Source of the DNA: CALTSX01 sp051647685 | GTDB taxonomy: Bacteria > Chlamydiota > Chlamydiia > Chlamydiales > CALTSX01 | Length of the DNA: 64,000 nt | Direction: 5' to 3' | Assembly (NCBI GenBank): GCA_051647685.1 | Contig: JBOFEG010000021.1 | Span: forward strand, 1 to 64,000 | Shown here: one piece after another, positions 8,631-17,691 of the stretch | Layout: the number at the start of each line of letters is the position of its first letter | Numbering within the stretch: position 1 is the stretch's first letter | The notes under the pieces: model-generated | The model's database searches: none | What the model was told of the DNA's origin: nothing | What the model saw: the letters and a program-made list of their open reading frames with translations, nothing else | Translations under genes and position numbers: made by a program

Positions 8631-9747
8631 GGGTTCTATCGGAAAAGTTGCTGATAAGCCAATGAATTACTTGGCTCCAATAAACCTCATCTACTAAATG
8701 TAGGTAACTTGGATGGTTGGATACTGTACCAATAGCTGTGAGTAAAACACAATGAGGAACTGAAGAAATAGTTTTTTTATCTCGCAAAGTAGCGGCAAGT
8801 ATATCTGAAGAACTTATATGAGATGAAATTCTAAGATCGAAGGAATAATTTTTTATAAGAGAATAAATTCGCATAAAATCTGAGTAGGATAGTCTTTTCA
8901 TATGATAGCTGAGATAAGCCTCACCCAGAATTCCGATTGCTACCGCTTGACCGTGAGAAATAGTATATTTCTCACACACTTCAATCGCATGTGCAAGGGT
9001 ATGCCCAAAGTTGAGTATATGGCGAATGCCTTGATCATAGAGATCTAGCTGTACAATGTTCTGTTTTATCTCTACACTACGTTTAATAATAAGAAGGAGA
9101 GAGTCTATGGATTCTTCTTCCCAATTCGGAATGTTTTTTTCTAATAATTCAAATAGCGTAGCATCATAGATACATCCATATTTGATAATTTCTGCAAATC
9201 CGGAAATTAGTTCTTGAGATGACAAAGTCTTTAAAAACCAGATGTCTATGTAAACTGTTTTCGGGAAATAAAAAGTTCCAAGGAGATTTTTCCCAAGCGA
9301 TGTATTAATAGCTGTTTTCCCGCCAATGCTAGCATCAATCATAGAGAGCAATGAAGTTGGAATGAGATGTAGCTGTACGCCCCGAAGATAGGTAGATGCA
9401 AGGAAACCTGCTAAATCTGTTATAGTACCACCGCCAAACGCCACAATGGAAGTATACCGATCAATATGCCTTTGGAACAGTTCATCTTCCAATTTCTCTT
9501 TGACGTGTCTAGATTTTAGTGATTCTCCGGATGGGAGAATGTATACAAAAATGTGAGAAGTCACTTGAACCAGTTTATGAATAAAATTTGTATAGCATCG
9601 ATACACATTACTATCGGTAATTAGGACAATAGAAGATGAATTGTCTATAATTTGCTGCCATAAACTACTATTTGCAAATAGATTTTTTCCAATATAGAGA
9701 TGTGTTGTATGTTGTTTTTCTATAACCTGTAGAGTAATATGTTCCAT
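8611..9747 (-). CDS. aroB: 3-dehydroquinate synthase AroB
   Basis: AroB cyclises DAHP to 3-dehydroquinate using NAD and a metal ion. The ORF can extend to an ATG at 9807, but that start would overlap the start codon of divergent aroDE. I therefore prefer the ATG at 9747, giving 378 residues. The protein shows the NAD-binding FGGGTITDLAGF segment, the TSLLSMIDASIGGKTAIN segment, and metal-ligand regions such as the LNFGHTLAHAIE helix and SHGQAVAIG. It is the first gene of the aroB-aroA-aroK-aroC operon. The shared promoter with aroDE should lie between 9747 and 9806. Confidence 0.94.
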   Translation of the reverse strand: MEHITLQVIEKQHTTHLYIGKNLFANSSLWQQIIDNSSSIVLITDSNVYRCYTNFIHKLVQVTSHIFVYILPSGESLKSRHVKEKLEDELFQRHIDRYTSIVAFGGGTITDLAGFLASTYLRGVQLHLIPTSLLSMIDASIGGKTAINTSLGKNLLGTFYFPKTVYIDIWFLKTLSSQELISGFAEIIKYGCIYDATLFELLEKNIPNWEEESIDSLLLIIKRSVEIKQNIVQLDLYDQGIRHILNFGHTLAHAIEVCEKYTISHGQAVAIGILGEAYLSYHMKRLSYSDFMRIYSLIKNYSFDLRISSHISSSDILAATLRDKKTISSVPHCVLLTAIGTVSNHPSYLHLVDEVYWSQVIHWLISNFSDRTHEKTTN

Positions 9748-9805
9748 ATATAGCAAATATAAATGGCAATATAATAAGTTCTCGAAGTGAATTTGTTCTA
9801 GTCTC

Positions 9806-11287
9806 ATGTTAATTTTAGTATTAAATAGATCCAGTTATTCTGAAAATATAGCTTTAATCGAACAAACAAAAGCAAAAGTAGAAGGTTATGAATTATGCAT
9901 AGATCTGCTTGAAGAAATTTCTATTTTACAAATAAAAAAGATCCGAAATATAGCGCAACTGCCAATAATTTTTACTTGGAAGAATTCTGTATATAATCAA
10001 TCCATAATTCATGGTTTAGCGACATTACAACCCGATTTTTTTGATTTTGATTACACCGCTCCGATTTCCATAATTGAAGATGTGCTATCAGTGTCTCCCA
10101 ATACAAAAATAATTGTATCAATACACGATTATATTCAAACTCCCAATGACTTAACCTACCTTCTCAACCGAGTAAGATGTCTTCCTGCCCATATATATAA
10201 AATCGCCACTTTTGCAAGAAGTGTAACTGATGGACTCCGCATGATGCAGTTTATGATAGAATATGGGGGTCGATATAGATTGATCGGTATCTGTATGGGG
10301 AATTTAGGACAATTAACTCGTATAGCAGCTCCGATTATTGGGAGTGTCATGCACTATTGTTATAGTGGAAGAGCAAGCGCTCCTGGGCAATTTTCTATAG
10401 AGGAATTACTAGAAGTATATTTTTATAAAAGAATAAATCGTAATACGCAAATTCTTGCTTTACTTGGCAATCCAGTTTGCTATAGTCCATCGCATTATAC
10501 GCATAATTCGATCTTTTTTACCTTCCAATTGCCAGTGGTATATATAAAATTACAATTAGAATTAGAAGAACTGGCTACTTTTTGCACATCGATTAGAAGT
10601 CTTCCCTTTTTAGGATGTAGCGTTACTATGCCTTTCAAAAAAGCTATCATTCCCTTTTTGGGTAGCATTTCTGATATGGTGAAAATCACTCAGTCTGTGA
10701 ATACAATCCACATTAAAAGTAATAGGTTACTTGGGTATAATTTTGATGCTTCAGGTGCTCTAGATGCTATAGAAGAAACCATTTCTATATCTAATCGACA
10801 TATAGTAATTCTGGGAGGGGGCGGAACAGCAAAGTCTATTGCTGTTGAGGCTAAAAACCGAGGAGCGACGGTTACCATCCTGAATCGATCTTTAGAAAAG
10901 ATCACTAATTTTGCCAGTGAATTACATATTAGATGTGGAACTTTAGATGATTTTGAAGAAATAGCACAGGAGGGATATGATATTGTTTGCAATGCTACTT
11001 GTCTTGGAATGGGGGGAAGAGTAGAAACACCTATTCCATCCCATAAATTACTACCTGAAAGATATGTCATGGATGTAGTTTTCTCGGCAGGTCATACATC
11101 TTTTACTTCGGCAGCAGCGGAATTACATTGCTCTATTATATATGGAAAAAGTATGTTTGTAAAACAGGCGATCTATCAAATGCGTACCTGGATTTGCGAT
11201 ACACTTGATTCGATAACAGTAGAAGAAATCATGGCAAATCGTATACAGGAATACACAGATAAATCAGTTAGAGTTATCAATCTATAA
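9806..11287 (+). CDS. aroDE: Bifunctional dehydroquinate dehydratase/shikimate dehydrogenase AroDE
   Basis: The protein fuses two consecutive pathway steps in 493 residues. The N-terminal type I 3-dehydroquinate dehydratase (about residues 1-215) has the Schiff-base lysine in HIYKIA near residue 131 and an upstream catalytic histidine in SIHDY. The C-terminal shikimate dehydrogenase (about 220-480) has the GNPVCYSPSHYTHN substrate motif, the lysine in TMPFKKA and an NADP-binding GGGGTAKSIA loop. A fused AroDE is the usual chlamydial (and plant) arrangement. It is transcribed divergently from aroB and appears intact. Confidence 0.95.
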   Translation: MLILVLNRSSYSENIALIEQTKAKVEGYELCIDLLEEISILQIKKIRNIAQLPIIFTWKNSVYNQSIIHGLATLQPDFFDFDYTAPISIIEDVLSVSPNTKIIVSIHDYIQTPNDLTYLLNRVRCLPAHIYKIATFARSVTDGLRMMQFMIEYGGRYRLIGICMGNLGQLTRIAAPIIGSVMHYCYSGRASAPGQFSIEELLEVYFYKRINRNTQILALLGNPVCYSPSHYTHNSIFFTFQLPVVYIKLQLELEELATFCTSIRSLPFLGCSVTMPFKKAIIPFLGSISDMVKITQSVNTIHIKSNRLLGYNFDASGALDAIEETISISNRHIVILGGGGTAKSIAVEAKNRGATVTILNRSLEKITNFASELHIRCGTLDDFEEIAQEGYDIVCNATCLGMGGRVETPIPSHKLLPERYVMDVVFSAGHTSFTSAAAELHCSIIYGKSMFVKQAIYQMRTWICDTLDSITVEEIMANRIQEYTDKSVRVINL

Positions 11288-11341
11288 ATTTGAAGTTATT
11301 GAAATTTTTTTGTGAATTACCATAAATTCTAAAATTAAAAA

Positions 11342-11749
11342 TCAACTTTCATTGTTTGCTATCTTCTTTTTCATAATCCATTTTTGACTAAAACTTCCTT
11401 TTTCCTTTATTTTGTCTTGGTGTACTATATCCATTTGTTGCAAGGATGTCCCCATCTCAATACAAAAAGCATTCAAAACTTCAACAATATCAGCCATTTC
11501 TTCAAGACATGGATTTTCTAAAAATTCGTCCACTTCCTCATGCAGTTTTTTCTTTAAAAAATATAAAAACTCTCTAGGGGTTGCTTCATGAAAGTCTGCG
11601 ATAGAAGATTCTTTTTGCATTATTTCAGGAATACGATCTCGAACAAGTTTTTTTACATAATTTCTTTGGGATTTATTGTTCATATTGGAAAAACTAGAAG
11701 TAATAGGAAGAACTATCAATAACATTAAAAATGTGAAGAAAGTATTCAT
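11342..11749 (-). CDS. MazG-like NTP pyrophosphohydrolase with a hydrophobic N-terminus
   Basis: From about residue 30 onward this 135-residue protein matches the small all-alpha NTP pyrophosphohydrolases. It has the KLVRDRIPEIM start and an HEEVDEFLENPCLEEMADIVEVLNAF helix pair whose acidic residues should bind magnesium. These enzymes remove damaged nucleotides. The ATG follows the methyltransferase stop by three bases, which supports this start and an operon. The first 22 residues are hydrophobic and resemble a signal peptide, which is odd for a cytosolic nucleotide-cleaning enzyme. An internal ATG at 11683 would give a normal cytosolic form. Confidence 0.8.
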   Translation of the reverse strand: MNTFFTFLMLLIVLPITSSFSNMNNKSQRNYVKKLVRDRIPEIMQKESSIADFHEATPREFLYFLKKKLHEEVDEFLENPCLEEMADIVEVLNAFCIEMGTSLQQMDIVHQDKIKEKGSFSQKWIMKKKIANNES

Positions 11750-11752
11750 AAA

Positions 11753-12352
11753 TTACAAATTGATTTTTTTACGCACAATAGTGTTTAACCATCGACAAGT
11801 TGTAGAGGTGTCTAATTTCTGAGAAAGATGAATCCACTGATTTAATATGACAAAACCTTTAAGGTGGAAAAAAAGCGTATCTTTATTCATATAAGTAAAA
11901 GTTCTATACCCGTCTTGTGATGTCCCTATTCCTTCTTTAAAAGAAAATGCAAGAATACCTTCTGGCTTAAGGGCTTTTCGAAATTTTTCTATAACTATAC
12001 TAATGGATTGAAGAGGCACATGTACTAAGGAAGCAGAAGCCCAAATACCATCAAATTCTTCTAAAAACTCCATTTCCTCAAAAAACCCTTGTATAGCTGG
12101 GATTCTTAATTTTTCTTGAACATATTTAACCATGTTTTCTGCAGCATCAAATCCGAGAACTTCATATTGCTTCTTTTTAAATGCCAATAAATCCCGGCCT
12201 GGTCCACACCCAGCGTCAAGAATTTTAGATTTTTTAGGAAGATACTGTAAGAAATTTCTTCGAACCTGTTCCATATCTATAGAAAACGTTTTCTCAATAT
12301 AATTGAAAATGTTCTTATTATAATATTCGATGGTTCTGTCATCAGTTCTCAT
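11753..12352 (-). CDS. Class I SAM-dependent methyltransferase
   Basis: The 199-residue protein has a Rossmann methyltransferase fold. The SAM-binding motif I is ILDAGCGPGRDLLAF (about residues 43-57). A motif II acidic residue follows in VLGFDAAENMV, and later come the FDGIWASASLVHVP and LKPEGILAFSFKEG motifs. The substrate is not evident; this subgroup (UbiE/Tam-like) is broad. It forms a two-gene unit with the downstream pyrophosphohydrolase. It appears intact, although its upstream neighbours are decayed. Confidence 0.88.
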   Translation of the reverse strand: MRTDDRTIEYYNKNIFNYIEKTFSIDMEQVRRNFLQYLPKKSKILDAGCGPGRDLLAFKKKQYEVLGFDAAENMVKYVQEKLRIPAIQGFFEEMEFLEEFDGIWASASLVHVPLQSISIVIEKFRKALKPEGILAFSFKEGIGTSQDGYRTFTYMNKDTLFFHLKGFVILNQWIHLSQKLDTSTTCRWLNTIVRKKINL

Positions 12353-12707
12353 TATTAATGAACTCTTACCTAGATCTTTGTTCTTAAAGTCTCAAAGATA
12401 TCGCATATGAATTTTACTAACAAGAATTGGTTATTATTTTTTTGAATGTAAAAAATTTGTCAATTTTTTGCTTCTTGCATTAGTTAAGAAGCGTAAGAAA
12501 AACATTAGTGTTTAATAATCAGAAATGGATAGCGATAATCTGATAAATCAATATCCTTCTAAACAAAAAATAAGTTTATAAAAATTCAGCTCAATATGTA
12601 AAATATTTAATATGAATACATGGCGTTATGTACCAAGTTTATATTTTAGAAAGTTAATGCAGGTTAATTCAAAACTTTTAAAGTTGTCGATTTTTATATT
12701 CTTTCAT
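12353..12707. other. Gene-free AT-rich interval
   Basis: About 355 bases lie between the methyltransferase start and the LysR remnant. I see no ORF with coding character, no tRNA and no convincing terminator. It may hold the eroded C-terminal end of the LysR gene, since the remnant stops about 70 residues short of normal family length, but translated fragments here do not give a recognisable match. Confidence 0.5.
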
Positions 12708-13392
12708 TTAGGTATCACAAATATTGTATTTGGGGTTGAACCCATAGTTATTTTTGATCCCAATATGAAGAGGAAGTGAGTTATATGTTAATGGAAATTT
12801 AATTAAGTTATCCTCAAAAATGATAAATCGGTGTTGATCTAAGTCTTCTATTTTCCTAGGCATTCCAAATTTATTAATATATTCGGATGTTGCAAATAAA
12901 CTTAAACGCCAGCGCATAAGGGGAATTTATATTAAAAATGGTTCATTTTCCATATATGGTCTAATTGCGGCGTCAAATTCTCCTGCCTGTAAATCAAGTG
13001 GTGCATTGCTTCCTACAATTTCAAATTGAAGGTTTGGATAGACTTCGATGAATTGATCTAAAAAGTGAGTAATCCAAGTAGAAATTAAAGCATGTGTTGA
13101 TGTAAGGCGGAAGATACCTTTTATTTCTTCTTGGTCTTCTAAAAAAGCTTCTTCGATTGTTTTTAATTCAAAAAGAATGGGTCTAATTTTTTCTAACAAA
13201 TAAGACCCAAAAGGAAGTTGGAATAAGACCTTGAGAAGATCGGATAATAAGAGGTCTTTTTAAAAAAATTTCCAGTGATCGAAGTTGTCGACTAGCTGAG
13301 GATTTATCCATTTTTAAAAAATTAGCTGCATCGGAAAGATTTCGATAACTAGCAATATAATAGAAAGTGTGTAACTGATCTAAGTTAATCAT
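12708..13392 (-). pseudogene. LysR-family transcriptional regulator, broken
   Basis: The N-terminal 60 residues are a clear LysR winged helix-turn-helix (LDQLHTFYYIASYRNLSDAA, then SSASRQLRSLE). The effector-binding domain continues in another frame. The frame changes at a short T run (A at 13209-13212); removing one base restores the typical GSYLLEKIRP linker. A second lesion is an in-frame TAA at 12927-12929. The remnant ends after about 228 residues, short of the usual 290-300, so the C-terminus is also lost. It lies next to a decayed operon that it may once have regulated. Confidence 0.85.
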
Positions 13393-13427
13393 TGAAGAAT
13401 GTAATCCATGTAGCTAACATAATAATA

Positions 13428-14591
13428 TTATAAATAATTTGTCATTCTTTTTAACGCATTTATTAAATTGTATATGTCTTCTTCCGTATTTTGATGTCCA
13501 ATACTTAAACGAACTGTTCCATTAGGCAATGTCTTTAAAAATTTATGGATTAGAGGAGCACAATGAATACCAGCTCGTGAACAAATATTATATTTTTTAT
13601 CCAATTCGAACGCAACCTGACTTGAAATCATACCTTTAATATTAAAAGAGATAATGGGAACCTTACAAGCTATTATATTTGACCCATATAATGTAACATT
13701 ATCTAACAGGGATAATTCCTGCCATATTTTTTCTGTATGTTTCAAAGCTTTTTTTTAATCTTGAGGAAAGTTTTTTCAATAATGTAATTTAATGACCCAA
13801 GAAGTCCTATGATACCGAGTGCATTAACTGTTCCTGCTTCAAATTTAAAAGGCATTAATTTGGGGTGCTCAAGTGAGATAGAGTTATTTCCTGGACTTCC
13901 TCCTTCTACATAAGAGCTAAGAATAGATGGATCCTTAATATAAAGAAAACCTACACCAGTGGGGCCCAATAAAGTTTTATGACCTGTTCCTGCTAAAAAA
14001 TCAACAGGATAATTTTTCCAGTCAATTTCTTCATACCCAAGAGTTTGGGTGGAATCAAAGAGAATTTTTATTTTATGAGTTTGGCAATAAGCAAAAGCTT
14101 CTCTAAAATCTGCTTTTACCCCTATAACATTTGAGGCACCAGTTGCAATAAATAGAGATGTATTATCTTGAGCTCTTTTTTTGTATAAATTCTAAATCTA
14201 CTATTCCTTGTTCATTAATGGGAATAACATCATATTTTATTCTTTTTTCTTGCTTCAATCGATCTAAAGGCCGCAATATAGCATTATGACTGTAACGACA
14301 AATAAGAACATGGTCATTTGGTTTCAGAAAATTTTTGATAACAATATTTAAACTATGCGTAGCATTCATTGTAAAGGAAATATGTGTAGTTTCTTGGATT
14401 TTTAGTAATTTTGCAAGTTTTTCGCGTGTTTCTTCAACCCACTGTTCAGCCTTTTGTGAGAGAAAATAGCTTCCTCTTCCTGGACTCACACCAAATTGTG
14501 TAAGGTAAGTTTTTATGCGTTCAAGAACTTCTACAGGTTTTGGAAATGAAGTAGATGCATGATCAAAATAATGCATAAGGAACCTTTCCAA
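13428..14591 (-). pseudogene. Class V aminotransferase / cysteine desulfurase-like, two frameshifts
   Basis: The restored product of 387 residues matches the PLP-dependent class V aminotransferases, especially the cysteine desulfurase-like group. It has the start YFDHASTSFPKP, the TMNATHSLN segment, the PLP-lysine region GTGHKTLLGPTG and a C-terminal RAGIHCAPL segment with a candidate catalytic cysteine. Two compensating changes break it. An A7 run at 14176-14182 has one base too many, and an A8 run at 13749-13756 has one too few. Everything else aligns, so the damage is recent or is a sequencing artefact. The start overlaps the upstream HIT remnant by 29 bases, as in an operon. Confidence 0.86.
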
Positions 14592-15091
14592 TCACTGCTG
14601 CAAGTTTTTCTCGACTCTGAGGAGAACGTTTCAGGTCAGTATAGGATTGCCAATCTGAAAGATCATCAATTTTAAGTTGTTCACAGATTAAGGTACGAAG
14701 GAAATGGGGAGGAACCTTATGTGGGTAAGTTGGATAATATACCATTTCATTGGAAGAATTTTCAAAAAATAAATAAGTTCCATATTTACAATAATAATTA
14801 AAAAGACTGGCATATTCTTTTAGTCCAGTTCCTGGAAACTGTTGGGCAATTCTAGAATGGATACAAATAGATGTGGGGAGGCAATGCAAGTGAAAATGTT
14901 CACAATGAATTTCAGTCGAAGAAGCTGCATGGCAGGATCCGGCTTTCCCATGTTCATAAAATTGGATAAGTGTCTGGTAGCAACACAAAGTTATTAGTTT
15001 CAAGTAGTACCATTCCTGCAATGGGTGAACAGAACAGGCAATTGCTGGATGGAGTCTTCCCTTTATAAAAAGGGTCTGTATATGTTATCAC
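14563..15091 (-). pseudogene. HIT-family nucleotide-binding protein, internal deletion
   Basis: The GTG start at 15091 has a strong AAGGAGG Shine-Dalgarno. It opens an N-terminal part with the HIT-like zinc cysteines CLFC and the segment VLLETNNFVLLPDTYPI, then reaches a stop at 14954-14956. The C-terminal part, in another frame, contains YEHGKAG and the histidine-triad segment HCEHFHLHCLP. The middle helix region, about 50 residues in HIT proteins, is missing, with the junction near 14955-14965. So this is a true internal deletion rather than a one-base error. HIT proteins hydrolyse or transfer nucleotides. It overlaps both neighbours and belonged to a three-gene operon. Confidence 0.75.
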
Positions 15092-15886
15092 AAATAACCT
15101 CCTTTAATTAGTAAATAAGAACAAAAAGTTATAATCAGAAAAAAAGTTGTTGTTACTTCGGATATTCCCGTTTTCTCCTTTAAAAAATAGTGAGCAGCAT
15201 AACAATTAAGAAGAGCGACTGCATTTAGAATTGGCCATGCAATAAAGCTCATATCGCGAGTAATACTAAAAAAAAGCTGATTGAGAAAAAAATGCTAAGC
15301 TCCCACGTAAAAATAAACCTTCTAGGGCTCTTATATTTAGACTTTGAAAATTGATAATAGGATTTTTCCTATATGGTATTCCTATTACAATTACCATTAA
15401 TACGGTTCGCCAAAAAAGGACTCCTACCATAAATTTAGAAAAATCCTGCCACGTTCGAGTATAATCAGGTACATGAAAATAAGAATTAATTAATGCTTGA
15501 AAAACAAGGCTGATCATAAGAATATATGATACTTTTTTGTATAAGCTTCCATTTCTAAATGTAACGAGAGCTATTGGAAGAAAAGATAATGTAGTTAAGC
15601 TTATGAACAAGTAATCTTGGAAACAAAACTTGTGTGTTAAAAAGAAAAGAACAACAGGAATAAATAGATCGCATGTTTTACCAGATAACATCACATTGCG
15701 TATATTCATTTCGCGAAGAGATTTAGAAGCAGCATAAGCTGCAAACTGGGCTCCTATTCCACTGAAAATAATTCCAGGTTTAGTTAAAAAATTTAAAATT
15801 GATGAATCAAAATTATAAGAAAAGACACAGTTAATGATCGAAAAAAATAGAGGAAATAAGGAATTTAATAAGATTCCCAATAACAA
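15088..15886 (-). pseudogene. Polytopic membrane protein (transporter-like), frameshifted
   Basis: About eight hydrophobic segments can be seen in the restored frame. The printed ORF stops at 15266 because a T8 run (A at 15268-15275) has one base too many. With seven T, the frame continues for another 60 residues to a TGA at 15088-15090, which overlaps the HIT start as GTGA. Upstream, the same frame is open to about 16011 without an ATG; the apparent start at 15886 is a TTG. The true N-terminus may therefore be lost. The size and topology resemble EamA-type permeases, but no motif confirms this. Confidence 0.65.
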
Positions 15887-16282
15887 TCTATATTGTTTGT
15901 CCGAAAAAAATGTCGATCGAAAATATTCAATGCAATCCGAGAAATAGCACAGAAAAGGGAAGAAGAAACTGTAATTAGTAACACGGCTTGCCCTTACTTG
16001 TTTAGTTTTCTATGATGCAACTCATGTTTCGTTTTTTTGCAACGAGAAAATGAAAAATATATTTTGACTTAAGTCACCTTGGAAAGATTTATTCAGGTTC
16101 CACAAGATCAAACTGAGGGTCAAAAGTATCTAAAAGTAGAGTTTATTTATATCGATCAGGTTGAGATTTATGGGCATCGGAGATTCAGTGGCTCGCATGA
16201 CATCTATAAAGAGATTTATATAGTAGAGTTATTTTTATTTTAGGTTTTGATAAGATTAAATTAATATTAAGGAATTATCATA

Positions 16283-16974
16283 ATGATTAAATATCTAAGA
16301 TTTATACTTTTCTTTTTGCCATCTGTAATTTTTTCTGAATATTATAGTCAATATGGTCAGGACCAATTTGTAAACGAAAATTTTTTCAAAAATCGTACAA
16401 AGGGAATTTTTGTTGATATTGGTGCTCATAATGGTATTTCCTTGAGTAATACCTATTTTTTTGAAAAAGAACTCGATTGGACAGGAATTTGCATAGAGCC
16501 CATCCCACATGTATTCAAACAATTGCAAAAAAATAGAAATTGTTTATGCATATGTAGCTGCATCACAACGGAACATAATACTATACAACATTTCTTACAG
16601 ATTTCAGGTTATCCTGAAATGTTATCAGGTCTAGTTGATAAATTTGATAAAAGACATCTAGATCGCATTACCCATGAAATCAAGGAATCTGGGGGGCTTG
16701 CAAAGTCATTGATGTTGCTTGCTATAATCTCAATAGGATTTTAGAAAAAGCTAGAATTACTCATGTGCATTTTCTCAGTATCGATACAGAAGGGGGAGAA
16801 TTTGAAATTCTACAAAATTTTGATTTCTCTAAATGTCAAGTTGATGTGATCACAGTAGAAGATAATTACCAAACGCATTCTTTTATTCCTTTTTTAGAAA
16901 GCAGAGGCTTTGCATTTGTTACAGCGCTTGGGCAAGACCTAATATTTATTAATAAAAAATTAAATTTAGAATAA
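16283..16974 (+). pseudogene. FkbM-family methyltransferase with signal peptide, frameshifted
   Basis: The restored product has 230 residues. A hydrophobic N-terminus (about residues 4-18) looks like a signal peptide. It is followed by the FkbM signature: SQYGQDQFV, then FVDIGAHNGISLSNT as the SAM-binding loop, and CIEPIPHVF. The C-terminal half, HFLSIDTEGGEFEIL, is in another frame. The change sits in a G6 run at 16691-16696; a seventh G restores the frame and reads SGGACKVIDVAC. FkbM methyltransferases modify sugars, lipids or small molecules. Export would be unusual for a SAM-dependent enzyme. Confidence 0.85.
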
Positions 16975-17056
16975 AATTTCAAATAAATCTTTCTATGCAA
17001 TTATGAAATAATAGCTTAGCTATTTACAATAGTATTCTCATTAGACGCTAAACTAG

Positions 17057-17644
17057 CTAGGAAGTTGTATGATTTGGAAGAAAGGGTTTAATTATTTCTT
17101 CACGTAATTCCTCGGAAATTTGTTCTTCTGGAAATATTTCTAGAGCACTGAAAGCTATATGCGAGAAAAAATCTTGCCTATCAGATATTAAATATAAATG
17201 CATTAGCTGATGTATGATTTTTCTATCGATCTCTAACATATTTTTTTCTAAAACTACTAAGTCACAAGAGGGAAGAGGAACTAAATCAGCTTTATTTTCA
17301 ATCCAATCCTCAAAGGATTGAATTTGGACAGCTTTTGCTGCAATGATTTGAGACATAATAATACTCGTACAAAATTGCATATCGACACCGTCATCCAATG
17401 CCTGTAGGAGAAGTTGTTTCATTAATGTTTTCTCTTTGTCTCTTTCATCGATGGGTAATCGATAATTCCACTTCCATTTTGCAATATCGCGAGCGATTTG
17501 TAACCGGTTGTGTAATAAAGAAAAAATTTCCTGAATACATGCTTTATCCTCTCTGGTCAAACGTGCTTCGCCATGTTCCATAACAGAGGAGAATAAAGGA
17601 TAAGTACACAGTAAATAGATAAGAATTTGTCTGATGCTATGCAT
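17057..17644 (-). CDS. aroQ: Exported chorismate mutase (AroQ gamma type)
   Basis: The 195-residue protein starts with a hydrophobic signal-peptide-like segment (about residues 5-20). It then matches the secreted monofunctional AroQ chorismate mutases. It has the RLQIARDIAKWKWNYRLPI helix, with the conserved Arg and Lys of the active site. Next come a charged DERDKEK turn and the CTSIIMSQIIAAKAVQ helix, then an SFEDWIEN segment as in the Mycobacterium secreted enzyme. A second helical domain completes the fold. It would convert chorismate to prephenate outside the cytoplasm. It is intact among decayed neighbours and lies 6 kb from the chorismate operon. Confidence 0.8.
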   Translation of the reverse strand: MHSIRQILIYLLCTYPLFSSVMEHGEARLTREDKACIQEIFSLLHNRLQIARDIAKWKWNYRLPIDERDKEKTLMKQLLLQALDDGVDMQFCTSIIMSQIIAAKAVQIQSFEDWIENKADLVPLPSCDLVVLEKNMLEIDRKIIHQLMHLYLISDRQDFFSHIAFSALEIFPEEQISEELREEIIKPFLPNHTTS

Positions 17645-17691
17645 AATATTTAAGAATATTTGTTGAATTCAAAAAATAGCAAAAAATATTT

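Noticed and set aside
10690..11070. 126-codon ORF antisense to aroDE
   Set aside because: It mirrors the shikimate dehydrogenase domain, with no family match.
14563..15021. Intact hypothetical gene with start at 15021
   Set aside because: The true start has a strong ribosome site at 15091, and the middle of a HIT domain is missing, so it is a remnant.
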